Origin: Castor canadensis | Taxonomy: Eukaryota; Chordata; Mammalia; Rodentia; Castoridae | Assembly: GCF_047511655.1 (NCBI RefSeq) | Contig: NC_133403.1 | Coordinates: 17,047,014 to 17,111,013, forward strand | Direction: 5' to 3' | Length of the DNA: 64,000 nt | Shown here: piece by piece, positions 1 through 13,335 of the stretch | Position numbering within the stretch: position 1 is the first letter of the stretch | Layout: each line of letters begins with the position of its first letter | Notes under the pieces: model-generated | Seen by the model: only the letters and a program-made list of their open reading frames with translations | The model's database searches: none | What the model was told of the DNA's origin: nothing | Position numbers and translations under genes: made by a program

Positions 1-135
1 TGACAAACCTAGGGCCAACATCATACTAAATGGAGAACAATGGACTCAGTTTCCTTTTGAAGTCAGGAATGAAAGAGGGCTTTCCACTTTCTCCACTTCT
101 ATTCAATATGCCAATATTTGAGAGAAAAGGCACAT
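1..135 (+). mobile_element. L1 ORF2 fragment (reverse-transcriptase region)
   Basis: Read on the + strand, this stretch encodes a degraded version of the L1 ORF2p segment 'ANIILNGE...F..RQGCPLSPLLFNI'. 'ANIILNGE' is clearly readable, and the same motif reads on the minus strand near 23.55 kb. The frame is broken. The homology fades after about position 130, where unassigned sequence begins. The element enters from outside the window, so its 5' extent is unknown. Confidence 0.75.
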
Positions 136-2825
136 GCCCTTTCTGAGCTGTCCTTTGCATGGGATTCCATAGTAAGAAAGGACAACCAGAAAAAAAATCA
201 CCTTAAACACAATAGTGAAAATACAAGGCTTGAAACGCTCATATCAGGAAGCTTTCTATACTGGAACCCTGCAAGAAATGTGGAGCAAAATGTGACTTCT
301 GTGTTTCTAATGTTGTGCATGCCATGTGTACATGATAAAGGAGGTTCAGTATCATTCCTCATCAGCATGTTTTCTGACCAGTGCATTGAGCAGCTGCAGC
401 TGTAATACTCCCCCCCAGCACTGTTATCAAACTCCCTTAACTGTCTCATTCTGCCTCAGTCAGAGGGGAGGTTTTGGTTCCTCCTCTCTGCCTTCTGTGG
501 CCTCTCATTTAGCCTTTCCTTCAAGAACAAGTGAGAAATTGTCAAGTCCAAACTTTGACTGTTTAACACTTTCTTCTCCTCACATACTTGGGCTCAGCAG
601 GGATCTGCAAGAGGATGGGACCATTACTGCAGTGCTGCAGGACTCAATGGATGAGCAGTATTTGGTTCCTTCCAGTTGCCACGACCTGTCTGAGCTCCAC
701 CAGTCTCCCAACAGCACAGCTTTCCTATATGAGGATCACATGGAGTGCTGTGGTCAATGTGTCTGGTGAGTACTCCCATTGCAAGGAGAGTAAGACTCCC
801 AGTGGCCTCCCATGTAGCCGCCCTATTCTTTAGCTCAGCCTTCTGTGTGTTAGAGAGCTCTCTGTGCCATGGGCCCTGCAGCTACACCTGTGCTTTAAGC
901 ACAGACAAAAGGTGCATCAGGTAGATTGTACTCTTCTAGTTTCAGGCCACCCCTCTCTCAATTTGGTACACACTGACAGATGCAGAGTGTAGAAACAATG
1001 TAAGCCAGGGTGAGGAGAATGAGTGAATCCCACAGTCTGTTTAATAAGGGAACATCTCATTTCCTCCTTAATTGTTTTGTTAATTATCATTTCTGAACAG
1101 TGTTCCTTCAGCATCTGCAGTTGTTCAAGGAGGATGGTAATCTTACTTATGCTTTTGGAGATGTTCCTAATATTGCTGAACTCTAGGCTCCAGTCCAGCT
1201 CCTGATTTGTCTTCCTTAAGCATTCCTCTGAGTATCTGAACATCCCTGTACTGTCATTGCCTGTGTATGTAATTTTTCCTGAAGCAAAACTGCATCCTGG
1301 GTCCCCACAACACCATGAATACCAAGAATCTTGTGCCCAGGAGTGTGACTAGTATTCTTTCCCTTGTGGCAATTTGTATATTACACTTTAATGTAATCGG
1401 GGTCACTCACTTCACAGTTTAGAATATCATGACAGGTATTTCTTTTCAGACAAACATAAGTCCTTTCTGATTTCACACACAGACAATTTATGTTTCTGTG
1501 CCAAGATAAGCTCCTACACTCCTAATGGCTGAGTAGAGCTACCTAATATCCAAGTGGGCTTGTTTGAGTTTGATTTTAGGACATCTTGAAGATAAAGATG
1601 AGAATAAGAAAGAAAAAGTATCACCAGAATTGGCCCCCATGTAAAACCCAGTAATTATGGGAAGGTATGATTATGAAAAATATGGAGAGTAACCCCAAAA
1701 GATCACACAAAGAAGCTAAAGGTAGCCAAATTTATGATGCAGGTGTAAAGGAAAGCTGTTATTACTCTGGTTTCATTTACTCAAACATTAAGCATTGTCT
1801 GCTCTGAGTGGTGTTTTGCAATCTGTCCCATCAAGAGTGAGCGAACTATATGGAGAAATATTCTGCACTCTCAGAAATGACCAGTTCTCTTTTGCCTGTT
1901 TGAACTCCAGCAGTGTGCCTATTTTCTGCATGGTTCACATTCCTTCTTGTCAGGCATTTCACAGCAAAACACACAAAAAGCACCTACAAAATTAAAATTT
2001 TTATCCTGTCCTAACATTAAGAGAAAGATGCCTAGAAGTCAGAAAACTTCAGGAGGAGTCTCTAAATAGTTCAAGAGCATGTTTCCACTGGACCACTGAA
2101 TATAGGATATAATAAAAGAAAAGGGCACAGCTCACCAAAGAATGAGCCTGATTTATATCTGGAGATTATTTTTGTATTATTCTCACAGAAATCTCTCTCA
2201 AAATTTCAGCACCTATGATTATGCCATTTCCTAACCAGCAATTTCTTCTCTCCCGCCTTAGGAAAACTGAGGTCCTGATTCAAGTTCAGATGAGAGAGGT
2301 GACTCATCCATTCAAAAAGTTGGATATAGGAACAGCTGTTACAGGAAAAAAGAGAGGCCTCCTTCTCCCTCAAACAGCATCTCAAGGATCTCCTGACCCA
2401 GAAAATTCCTGACAACCTCCAGGGTCAGAGACATAGAGAGCAGGTGGATGTGGGCAGGCTAGTGGAACCATTTGTCTACAAGATAAATGCAGGTAAGTAG
2501 TGCACATCCCTGATTATACCCAGGTCCCCAGCTCACAAGACACTCCACACCTCCAGTAGTAACTTTTGCCACATGTCCTGGTTTCCAATCACAAAAGAGA
2601 TCATGGCAGGGTGCACACAGCCTGGGTGGGAACAGAGTGGAGAAATGCACTTAGTTGGAGTAGGAGGTCATAGTATTCCAATTTTCTCTGTCATCCTTGA
2701 GGGATGGCAGGTAGTCTTTGGGGCCCAAGCTGCATTCATACAGAACATAAGGATAGGAGGCAGATTCTTAAAGTACTGAGAGTCTACAGTAAGAATGAAA
2801 GTTTCCTATATTTTCCTGAGCATTA
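136..2825. other. Unassigned intergenic sequence
   Basis: No convincing gene or repeat family was recognised. Two open stretches are longer than average: 326-769 on + and 917-1243 on minus, the latter encoding a Leu/Ile-rich, possibly helical peptide. Neither shows a domain I recognise, a splice context or a neighbour supporting it. Short phrases near 910-945 and 4280-4330 (a 'caggt(a/g)gat' motif followed by 'ttctagt.tcaggcca') hint at an old duplicated element, which I cannot name. Confidence 0.4.
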
Positions 2826-3005
2826 ACTTCATGACTGTAGGAAAGTGACTGATTTAGCCTCTGGATTTCACCTTCCTCATCTGTAGAATGGAACAAATCA
2901 TGTTTTGCTTCTTAGCTGTAAAGATCGAGTGAGGGAATGCCCATGAATGTACTTTAGTGAGAATAAAACCTCTCAGTGCTCCTAAAGCCTTGCAATAAGC
3001 ATTTT
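2826..3005 (+). repeat. MIR-like SINE relic
   Basis: The order of short motifs follows the MIR core and 3' part: 'ttcctcatctgtagaatgg' at about 2873 (consensus 'cctcatctgtaaaatgg'), then a 'gtgagggaatg' stretch and a degenerate tail near 'gcaataagcattt'. MIRs are ancient tRNA-derived SINEs of all mammals, so the level of decay fits. The ends are approximate. Confidence 0.6.
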
Positions 3006-4479
3006 CAAAGGAAGAAAGATAGGTAGAGAAATCTGAAAGAAATTAGACAAGTATCAAGTGACCAGGAGACCAAAATACAGTTTAAGTGTTCCTAGTTAAA
3101 CACCAGTATGTGATAATAATGATTCAACAAATCAGGGCATTCTGCAGGAAGGGTCTGCCTGTTGTCGCAGACAATCTTTGTTTCTTTTCCTTTTGATGCT
3201 AAATGTACTTTTGTTATTGTGTATTAATTTTCCCAAAGACTGTGTTTTGTTATGACCTTTTCCTATGTATCTATGGGAAACATTGGTTGTATTTATCCAC
3301 CACCCTGATTACCGAACTCAACATATGAGATCATCAAGTACAACTCTCTAACAGCATCCTGTACTCAAACACATATGATTTATATCTGCATACTCAGGTA
3401 AGCCACTGTGTTTAAATCCATCAGGTGGTATTATTTAACAACTTTCTGGACATTCCACAATTTGTTTGCAGAGAACCATAATGATGAAGAGGATGATGAA
3501 GAAGAGTTACTGAATTCCAGGTAATGTTGAAACAGTAGGGACTAGAAAGCAAGGTAAACACATGGGTAAAGGGCTTTAAAAGTAAAGCCAAGATTTGAAA
3601 ATAGCTACACATTTTCCCATTGAGAATAAATATTCAATGTCATTTATGAAGAAGGTCCACCTACCATTATAGTTGTCCTTGCCTGACTCCTCTGGTGACA
3701 GCACTTTCATGTGGAGCTGAGTCTCCTTCCCCATCAGCTTGTAGCTGGCCAGTGCACTAATGTAGAACACACTCAATCTCTCTGCCTCTCTTCTTGTCTC
3801 TCACCTTTATGGCAATCAAGCTGTGCCCAAGTCAGAGAATGGTTTTCTTTGTCCTTTGTGAAAGGAGAGCTCCATGCTATTGGACCCCACCTATAAGCTT
3901 CTGATCATGACTAGCTGGATTGCAATGATATGCAATCCATCTTGACTTCATCTTTTTTTCTTCCTGATCTCACTAGTATCAACAATGAGCTGCAGGAGGA
4001 GAAAGTGAAATAACTCCCCATAGATTCATGAGGTGAATAGCATTTCCACCCTTTTACTCATTCTGATCCATTGTACTCACAGGAACTTCACAGAGACACT
4101 GCCCTCCCCTTCATTGAACATAAAATCATCCACACTCTGAATTAAAACACTGAGTACTCTCAACACCATGCAGTAAACCCAACTAAATTCCCTAGGGCGC
4201 TCCCAATCCAGTACTCCTATCCTGTGTGGGCTGAAGTTTGTAGGCCACCTATGAGGTCTATTTTGGGTGAGCAAAGTGAGAGGTCAGGTGGATGTAGAGT
4301 TTGCTGAATTTCTAGTGTCAGGCCAGATCTTTATTAGCCGGGGCCTCTGGGACACAGATCAGTAGGAAGCACATTGAAGAGTGGCTAATGAGCTATGTAG
4401 AGTCACCATGAGTCTGTAAGCAGCAAGGGTGTGTGTCAGACTTCTGTCTTCAGGGGCCATCTTATCCTAGAAAATTGTT
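3006..4479. other. Unassigned intergenic sequence
   Basis: About 1.5 kb without a recognised gene, RNA or repeat. Open frames here are short and overlap on both strands, as expected by chance. Confidence 0.4.
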
Positions 4480-7400
4480 CTCATCCTAGACTACTGTCTT
4501 AACATGATGACCCTCTTATATCACAATAACATAATAAATAACAATGGCTGTAGTTTGCTTTCAGTATTGAAGCTTGGCGCTTCTCTTGAAAGGAATAATC
4601 CTGAAAGATGAAATGTGATGCTCTCAAAGGCTCAGTTGACAACACACATGGCTGCAGATGTCCTGAAACAGAAGATTACCAAAAGAAAATTACTGTTCAG
4701 CAAGTAGAGAATAGCAGGCAATTTCTCTGGCACAGGACACCTGTGGCTCTTGAATGTACTTGGTACTGATGGCTCTCAATGTTGGATTGAGCTCGTTCTC
4801 CCACTGTGTTTCTTCTTCAACATTTCTTCTGCCCAGCACCTGATACACCCTGTGTTTGTTCTTAACTCAAATTTCCATGGGGCGCCACCCTGCCAGGCCC
4901 TTCTTTCCTCATCTCTTGTTTGCACTCTGAACTCTGCTACTTACTTCTGCTGTCCTAATACTGTAATTGTCACAGAGAATCCCAGTAAGTTGTTATCCTC
5001 ATTGTATGAAGAGCATCTTTTAGGCTTCTAAGTACATGTGATTTCCTGGAAACACCACACATTCCTGGCTTTTAACCTTCTCTTCCCAGCTTCCACAGCT
5101 CAACTGTCCCTTTCCCCTGGGAGCACACTATTTATAAATCACTGATGAAGATTATACTCATCTTCCTGCTTTGGGGAACCTGACCAACTCACTCCCTAAT
5201 TCTTAAATTGGATATTCAAATGAAAAATTTTAAATTAATGAGAAGATGCCCATTTGCAAAAACTCAGTGGCAAACTGGACTATGGGTGTGAGACACATAA
5301 CACCTACTGTCCTGGAGTCAGTGTTGGCTCCATGTGTGCAGCCCTGTATCAATGTGCACGGATTTTCCAAGACACAGTTTCTGTACCTCATGGACTCTGA
5401 CATAAACTGTAGGATATTAAATGGCACTGTAAAGGATATCAGGTGAAAAGTAGACATCAAGGGGAGTACTTGAAAACAGCCTAGAACATATGCTACTGAG
5501 GCACTCTCTGTTGTCTCCTTATTTCCTTTTCCACATTAATATCAAAAGTCCAAAATACAGCTTTATGGAATCTTGAGGTCTGAAAACATGACAGCCTTTT
5601 ATTTAACTAATGCAATGGAAAGTGAGTCCAGGCCAATTATATCAAGACCCAATTAAATTGATTGTGAATACAGGACAAGCTTTGCATCGGCTAGTGCAAT
5701 TGATAAGAAGAGTGATTTGCTTAAAACTGTCATAAAGAATTGTAATATCCATAGTGGCAGTAGGTAAGGAGGCAGTCATGACTGAGATGGGGAGAAGAAA
5801 TGAGAGTGATGGGAAACTATGTTCCTTTCCCTATCACCAGATAATGCTGCCATTGAAAAGAAATTGAGGGTCTCACTTAATTGGGGATATGGTTTAGGCA
5901 TCATTGTTTTTGAAAGCTTCCAGGTGATTATAATTTATTGCATAAAGTAAGGAGTATGGGTTTATAAAATCTGAAGGTTGACAAGATGGAAATGTCCCAT
6001 ATATGTGGAATATTTCATAGAAAAATCATAGCATACATTAACCATTGATAGAATTTGTATTCCCCATCTGAACAAAACTGTTTAAATACCCCAGCAAAAT
6101 ACTGAGATGGATGGATGAGGCCTGTAGTCTCTATAATTTATGCATGTATGCACAAAATGTTTTGAATACAAGATTAAATAAGAACAATAACTATATTGAA
6201 ATGAAAAGTACAAAAAACACTTCCTCCAATTACACGTAGTGGAATTAAGCGTTTTCTTTAACATTTTCAGATAAATCTGATAGCTTGAATTCTGCCATGT
6301 TTACTTCCTTGTCCTCTAATGAGATCAGGACCACTGAAAGTTTTATTTTTGGACAGTGATTTTACTGAATAAAATCCTCATACAAAACTTTTCTGTCTCC
6401 CTCCCTTGAAGGGACAATAATACATCAAACAAGAAATTTAGGAAATTGTTATATAGTGCTATGAAATACTAAAAAGGAATCATTTTTAAGGAATGCATTT
6501 TAGAAAGAAAAATACAGAAGAGGGGAAACTATAGTAAAACACAGTGGAATCCCTTTTATTTAAGATATTTTTGGGTGTATCCATTGGAACTATTGCTAGA
6601 AATGCTTTAGGGGTCACCAAGTATAGAATTTCCTTGAAGAAATTAGAGAAAAGTGTTGTCCTCTGCTTGAACTCACTGCCCTCCTTTTACTCAACATTTT
6701 GCACTATTTTTTTTTGGTTTCCCTAATCTGCTTGTGAAAAAAATATTTGAAAACATTCTTATAAATTCTGATCCCCATCTAACCAAGGTGACCCAACGTC
6801 CAGTATACTTACTCTGACTCCCATTAGTGCCTTCCTTGCTCTTCCTCGGAGTTTATGGAAATTGTCTGCTCCAGGTTCATCAACAGGTTATGTGGCTTCC
6901 TTTAAAGCTCAGGCCTAAGGTACCATCGTCTCCCCTTTAGTAAATGGTGGGAGTGGACTTGGATCTTGTGTCAGTGAGCCCTTTCAATTCTTCCCAGACT
7001 TTGCTTAAAGATTTCTTTAACAAATAGGGCTTTTTTTGTTGTTGTTGTTTCTTTGGTGTTACTAGCATTTGAACTCAAGGTGTCATACCTGCTAGGACCA
7101 CTCCCACTTCAGCACCTCCAAAAGTCACTCTTAACTAGGATGACAGGCACATTCGACAAAGTCCAGTTTTAATTGGTTGAGATGGGATTTCATTACCATT
7201 TTGCCCCAGCTCACCTCAGACAACCATCCTCCCAGTCTCCACCTTACAAGTAGCTTGGATTATATGCATGGGTCACCACCCACAGCTTTCTCCAGATAAT
7301 CTTAAGACTGAGGTTTCAACCCTTCATGTCCACTTTATATGGGTCATGCTCATCTTTACTTTGTGTCACTCTAATTGTCAACTCCTTGTGTGCTTGATAC

Positions 7401-7480
7401 TTGCTGGTGGTGATATCAGGAAAAGTCATGTGGGATAAGGAGTCTCAGTCATCCACTTGGAGTGTTCCCATGTAAAATGC
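4480..7480. repeat. Triplicated segment, copy A
   Basis: First of three diverged direct copies. Landmarks shared with B and C: 'aatggctgtagtttgctttcag' near 4540 (B 8370, C 10666); 'ctgtgtttcttcttcaa' near 4804 (B 8660, C 10958); 'aggtgacccaac' near 6787 (B 9880, C 13144). A and B also share an antisense SINE at the same site and a common tail after it. Copy A seems the most complete. No coding potential is evident, and I do not recognise the unit as a named repeat. Confidence 0.8.
7020..7290 (-). repeat. Dimeric SINE (shared with copy B)
   Basis: Antisense SINE in copy A. It begins with a T-rich run and 'catttgaactcaaggtgtca', continues through a tRNA/ID-like half, and ends in a B1/Alu-like half with 'gtagcttggattatatgca.gggtcacc'. 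The equivalent element in copy B (10122-10372) has the same flanks, so it was present before the segment duplicated. Confidence 0.75.
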
Positions 7481-8289
7481 TCCTGAGCCTCCAGGGACAT
7501 GCATTGCCTAACACATGTGAATAACTTGTAGCATACAACTGTCTTTTGTACACCTGGCTTCTCTTTTCCTTTCCACTTGCTTTCCAAGCCCAGTCAGTAC
7601 TCAGCCATTGAACTCAGTCACTCTGCCTCCTACTCACTTTTCACAGATGCCAGAACAATAAGACAGCTTAGGAGATAATTGGAGCACAGGGAGAGTGTGA
7701 ATCCTCTGTTTATTTCTCCATGATATGATTTCTTGATGCCATCTGCTTTTCACAGATTCTTTATCTCCACTTTCTTCTCATGTTTCCCAATTATTTCCAA
7801 TTTCAACTAACTGGCATAGTAGTAATATTGTATATTATTCCCCCACTTTCCAATATAAGATGTGCAATCAGATAAATAAATGCATATACATTATATGCTC
7901 ACCTAATGTGAATTAATAAGCATGTATCAAAATCGTATGCATTTTGTGTTGGTTACAGCTGCATTATGTATAATGTGCATATGGGAAATATATCAGATGT
8001 TTATACAAGTTTTATAAGTTTCCCAGGATTAATCACCCCCAGTTAGTTTGTATCATAGGGTTTTCCTTGAACTTTGGTTTTGCTTGGTTTTAAAAGGTCT
8101 TCCTTTCCAAAAGTGCAGCCCATACTCAGTGTCATTTCCTTGTCTTGCCTTATTTTCCTGGGAGATACTGGGTTTTACTAGTCCTCTTTTCTTGAATATT
8201 TTAATGAATTGGAAGTATCTTTGTCTCTTTGCCATTTTATCTTTAGTGGATATGTAAGAAAAATTAGCAATCATGAAAATATAATGGTG
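7481..8289. other. Unassigned spacer between copies A and B
   Basis: AT-rich sequence between two duplicated segments. No gene, RNA or recognisable repeat was seen. Confidence 0.4.
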
Positions 8290-10545
8290 TCCGTAGACTT
8301 CACCTCCCTTCTTGTACTTTCTTTTCTTGATTATGCACTTATTTCCCAATAAAGGTGTAGATAACAATGGCTACGGTTTATTTTCAGAGCTAAATTTGGA
8401 TGCTTGCTTTGAAGTGGGAAACCATGGCAGCCTGAGGGTGATGCCCCCAAAGGCTCAGTTAACCATACATTTGGGTTTCAACATGAACTCATTGAAGCCA
8501 CAAATGTCCTCAAGTGGAAGATTGTCAAGAGAGAACTATTATTCAGCAAGTGCAGAATAGCATGCACATTCCCAGAACCAGGCCAGAGAGGTAATCACAC
8601 ATGTGGCTCTTGGATGTACTTACTCCCTGTGACCCTATGTAGGGTTGAGCTCATTCTCCTACTGTGTTTTCTCTTCAAGGTTTGTCCTGTCGAACAGCTG
8701 ATAGAATCTCTGTCTGGTTGTACCTAGAATTTCAATGGGTTGTTACCTTGTCTGGACCTCCATCTTCTTGTCCTGCTTGTATTATGAATTGTGCTCTTAC
8801 CAAGTACATCTATCATGATACTTTAGTGCCACAGGTAAGCCCAGCCTGTTATTACCCTTATTGTAGGAAGAGCATCTTTTAGCCTGCTAAGTACATGTAA
8901 TTCTCCAGAACCCCATCTTTTTCTTGCTGTTTTCCTGTCTTCCCAGTTAAACAAACTCTACTGCCTCTTTCCTCTGGGAGCACTCCCTTCATAAGTCACT
9001 ACCAAAGATTCTCTACTTATGCCTGCTTTTGGGTACCAAACCACTTCGATTCATAATTCTTATATTAGACATGCACGTGAAAACTGTTAAAAATAATGTG
9101 AGGAAACCCTGATAACAAAAAAGTAATTTCCACACTATGTTATTGTTTGGAGAAAGATAGCTCCTGGCATCAGTGTTGTCTTCAGCCCTATGTCTCCAGG
9201 CTTTTGCCAGTATTCATGGTTTGATTAGGATTCAGTATCTGCATCTCATGGACTGTGACATTACCTGGAGGATAGTAAATGGTACTATAAAGGAATGACA
9301 GTCCAAAGGAGATGCCAAGAGCAGTACTTCAAACCTGCATAGATCATGAGCAATTTAGGCAGTCCTTGTTCTTGCCTTATTTCCTTTTCCAATTTTGAGT
9401 CTGCAATACAACCGTATAGAATCCGGAGTTCTGAAAATATGATATCCTTTTATTTAACTATTTTAATGGAAGTGTGTCCAGTTATATCATGAACCAATAT
9501 AATTGATTGTAAATACTGCAAAAACTTATGAAACTTAGGAAATTATTCTGTAGTTACACTTCTATGCCATTCTAAAGAGCTAACTACTAATGTGGGATCT
9601 TTTCTGAAGGAGCCTTTGGAGATAGAAAAATACAGTGAGGGGAGAGTATAGAAAAAGAATCACTTTCAATTTAGATATTTGTGGGTCTAGATATTGGGAC
9701 TGTTCCTAGAAATTCTTTATGGGTGACATGTTGTGGAATTTCCTTCAAGAAATTAGAGAAAAGAGTTGATCTCTTTTGAACTCACTGCTCTCTCTTCACT
9801 CCCCTTTTTGGGTTTTCCTGATCTACTTTGGAAAAACACATGGAAGCTTTCTTGTAAATACTTATTCCTGTCTAGCCAAGGTGACACAACATTCAGAGTG
9901 CCTTCTGTGTCCTCCATTGGTGCCTTCTTTGCTCTTTGTCAATGTTTATGGAAAGAGTTTGTTCCAGGTTTGCCAAGAGGTCATGTGGCTTCCTTTAAAG
10001 CTCAAGCCCAAGGCATCACTGTCTCATCTTTTGTAAAACGTGGGACTGGACTTGGATCTTGTGCCAATGCCCCCTTTCAATGCTTCCCACACTGTGCTTG
10101 AAGATTTCTTTAACAATAGCCTTGTTTTCTTTTTTTGACATTGCTGACATTTGTACTCAGAGCGTCACACATTTTAGGGCCTCTAGCAGTTCAGCAACTC
10201 CAACAGACCATCTTGGCTGGGATGAAAGGCACACTCAACAAAGTCCAGCTTAATTGATTAAGATGGGGGTCTCACTCTCACTACCATTTGCCTCCAGCTC
10301 AGACAACCACCCTCCTAGTCTGTGCCTCCAAAGTGGCTGGGATTAAAGGCTTTGCCCACTTCCCCTGGCTTGCTCCAGATGTTGTTAAGACTGAAGTGTC
10401 ACCCTTTCATATCCACTTTATCTGGCTTGTGCTCATATTTCCTCTGTGTCCCTCTCAGTTTGAACACCTGGAGCCTCTGGTGCTGTGGTGATAATGTCAG
10501 CAGGTGAATGTCAAATGGGATAATGGGCCACATTCTCCCACTTAC
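8290..10545. repeat. Triplicated segment, copy B
   Basis: Second copy of the 4.5-13.3 kb triplication. Compared with copy A it lacks roughly 760 bp. The A sequence corresponding to about 5680-6430 is missing at a junction near 9525, where 'gattgtaaatactgcaaaaac' runs straight into 'aaacttaggaaattattctg'. The rest is colinear with A up to the tail near 10530. Confidence 0.8.
10122..10372 (-). repeat. Dimeric SINE (shared with copy A)
   Basis: Same element and same insertion site as the SINE at 7020-7290. The B1/Alu-like half is clearer here ('tgcctccaaagtggctggga' followed by 'ttaaaggc'). Confidence 0.75.
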
Positions 10546-10576
10546 AGAGTTCCTGTGGGAAAATTTCAGATTCATC

Positions 10577-13335
10577 TATAGACTTCATGCTCCTGTTGGA
10601 CTTTCATGTCCCAGCCTACTTTTTCTTGGCTGATGGTGCTTTCATATCCCAATAATGGTGAGATAGCAATGGTTATGGTTTTATTTTCAGAGTTAACTTT
10701 GGATACTTTCTTTGAAATGAAAACACCTGCCCAGATACAGAATGATGATCCTGAAGGCTCACGATCCACACATGGGTTTAAAGATGGCCTCATTGATGCC
10801 AGAAATGTCCTGAAATGAAAGATTTTCAAAGGAATATTATTGTTCAGCAAGTGCAGAATAGAATGCAGATTCCCTGGATCAGCATACAGAGATAGTCACA
10901 CCTGTCGCTCTTGGATGTACTTTCTCCTTATGATTCTCTATGTAGGTTTGTCACATTTTCCAACTGTGTTTTCTCTTTAAGGTATGTTCCATCCCATAGC
11001 TGATGTAACCTAGGTGTGTCCTTACCTTGAATTTCTATGAACAGCTACCTTGTCAGATCCTCCATTTTCATCTCCTGTTTGTACAGTGAACTCTGTTTCT
11101 CCCCAGTGCTGCTGTCCTGATGCTTTAAGTGCCACAGGTAAACCCAGCCCGTTCTTATCCACATTAAAAGAAGAGCAACATTTATGGTTCTTAATGCATG
11201 CAGTTTCCCAGAAACCCACAACGTTTTTTGGCTTTTTCCCTTTTAAAGTTTCCCAGGTCCACTGCTTATTTCTTCTGGGTCCATGCCCTTTAAAATTACT
11301 TGTTCAGTTTTTCTTCTTGTGCCTGCTTCAGGGAACAAGACCACCTCAATCCCTAGTTCTTACATTGGACATGAACATGAATAGGTGCTCTGATTTACAA
11401 ACTGGGATTTAGGTGGGAGGCACATACTGACCTGGAATCGTATTTTCTTCAGCTCAATGTGTACAGTCCTGTGTCCATGTTCATGTTTTTTTTTAGGACA
11501 CAGTGTCTCTATTCCATAGACTCTTACATTAACTAGAGGATATTAAATAGCATTTTGAAAGGACAATCATCCAAAATGAGATGCCAATAGAAGTACTTCA
11601 CAACTGCAAAGATCATGAAATTCTTAGGCAGTCTGTGTTCTGTCCTTCACAATGCAATGAATCTGAATATTGAGAATATGAGGCCGTTTATTTAAACTAA
11701 CTTAATGGAAAATGGAGTCCAACCCCAGGTACATGACAACCTTATATGATTAATTGAGAATACAAGATAAGCTCTGCACCAATCCATATCAATTGCAAGA
11801 GAGTGATTTCCTTCCAACTGTCAGAAAGAAGAGTAAAATCCATAGTGCCATTAGTTCAGGAGCCAATCGTGAGAGAGATGGGGAGATGAATGAAAGTGAG
11901 AGGATCAGTAGTCCATTTAATATCTACAAATCAGGATGCCCTGATACAAGCCCCTGGGGTTAATAAACACCTTGAGCAAACACATGACAGTCTCATGTAA
12001 ATAGTCTGGGATGAGGTATGGGCATCAGGGGTTTTAAGAATTTCTGAGGTGATTGTAACATATTTATAAAGTTAGGAGCAGTGGTTCATGATGATCTCAA
12101 GTTGTCCACCTGGAATTGTCCCACATGTGTGGAACAATTACTCCATAGGAAAAGCTCAGCATCCATTAACTGTTGATAGAATTTGTATTTCCTTCTCAAG
12201 AAAACATTTGTATATCACAGAAAAACATGGTGAGGAATGAATTTGACCTGTAGCCTCCATATGTGAAGCATATGTGCACGAATTGTAACAAGAGGAAATA
12301 AGAAATAGTAGCTACAGTGTAATTCAGTGTACAAAAATACTTCTTCCAATTACACATAATGGTATTTACTATTTCCTCTTTCATTTTTACCATAAATGTG
12401 GCTGTTTATATTGTACCATGTTAACTTCCCATTTCTCTAATGAGACCAAGTCCACAATTTGAAAATTTTACTGGTCAGGGATTTTCATGAGACAAAATCT
12501 CCACGTAAAAACTTTTCAGTCTCCCTTCCTTGAAGGACATGTAATAAAATACATCAAAACTGAATGTCGATAAATGTTTGTATGCTTACACTTTGTCATT
12601 ATTTTTTTGGTGGTGGTACTGTGGTTGAAATTCAGGACCTCACAATTGCAGTGAAGGCACTTTACCACTTGTGCCACTCCGGCAGCCCTTGTTGTGCTAA
12701 GAATTTTCAAACTAGTCTTGAGAAGTATTTGTCCATGCCAGATTTGAATCATGATCCTCCTGTTCTCTACCTCCTGAGCAGGTGTAAGCCCAGTTCTCAA
12801 CCTCTAAACCATTCTAGACTGCCATGAAGTACTAAAAGGAATCTTTTCTGAAGGAGCAGTAATGAGAAAGAAAAATACAAACAGGAAAGAGTATAGTAAA
12901 ACACAGTGCAATCCTTTAGATATTTGTGGGTCTAAATATTGAGACTGTTCCTAGAAATGCTTTATGGGTGGCCCAGTATGGAATTGCCTTCAAGAAATTA
13001 GAGAAAAGAGTTTTTCTCTAGGTAAATTCACTGATCTTCCCTCATCATTCCATTTTTAGTGAGTCCTTTCTCTGGTCTTTCCTGATCTGCTGTAGAAAAA
13101 CACCCTAAAGTTTTCTTTTAAATTCTCATCCCTGTCTAGCCTAAGTGACCCAACATCCAGAGTGCCTGCTGTTTCCTACATTAGGTACCTTTCTAGTTCT
13201 TCTTCAATATTTATAATGAGGATATGCTCCAGGGTTTCAAGATGTCATGTGGCTTTAGTTAAACATTGGCCCCCAAGCATCACTGTCTCCTCTTATGTAA
13301 AAGGGGGCACTGGACTTGGATGTCGTCTGAAGCCT
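10577..13335. repeat. Triplicated segment, copy C
   Basis: Third copy. It keeps the middle part missing from B (for example 'gaatttgtattt' near 12180, matching A near 6052) and has its own SINE at 12600-12830. Homology to A and B ends shortly after the 'acttggatgtcg' landmark near 13315, so the tail with the A/B-shared SINE is absent. Confidence 0.8.
12600..12830 (-). repeat. Dimeric SINE specific to copy C
   Basis: Antisense SINE. From left to right: a T-rich stretch and 'tggtggtggtactgtggttg', the tRNA-like half ending in 'cacttgtgccactccggcag', then the Alu/B1-like half with 'gatcctcctgttctctacct'. Copy A (near 6440) has no such insert between the same flanking sequences, so it is younger than the triplication. 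Confidence 0.85.

Noticed and set aside
917-1243. Minus-strand frame with a helical-looking Leu/Ile-rich peptide ('NIRNISKSISKITILLEQLQ')
   Set aside because: No family recognised, no supporting context, and the length is within chance range for AT-rich DNA. Kept only as a remark under unassigned sequence.
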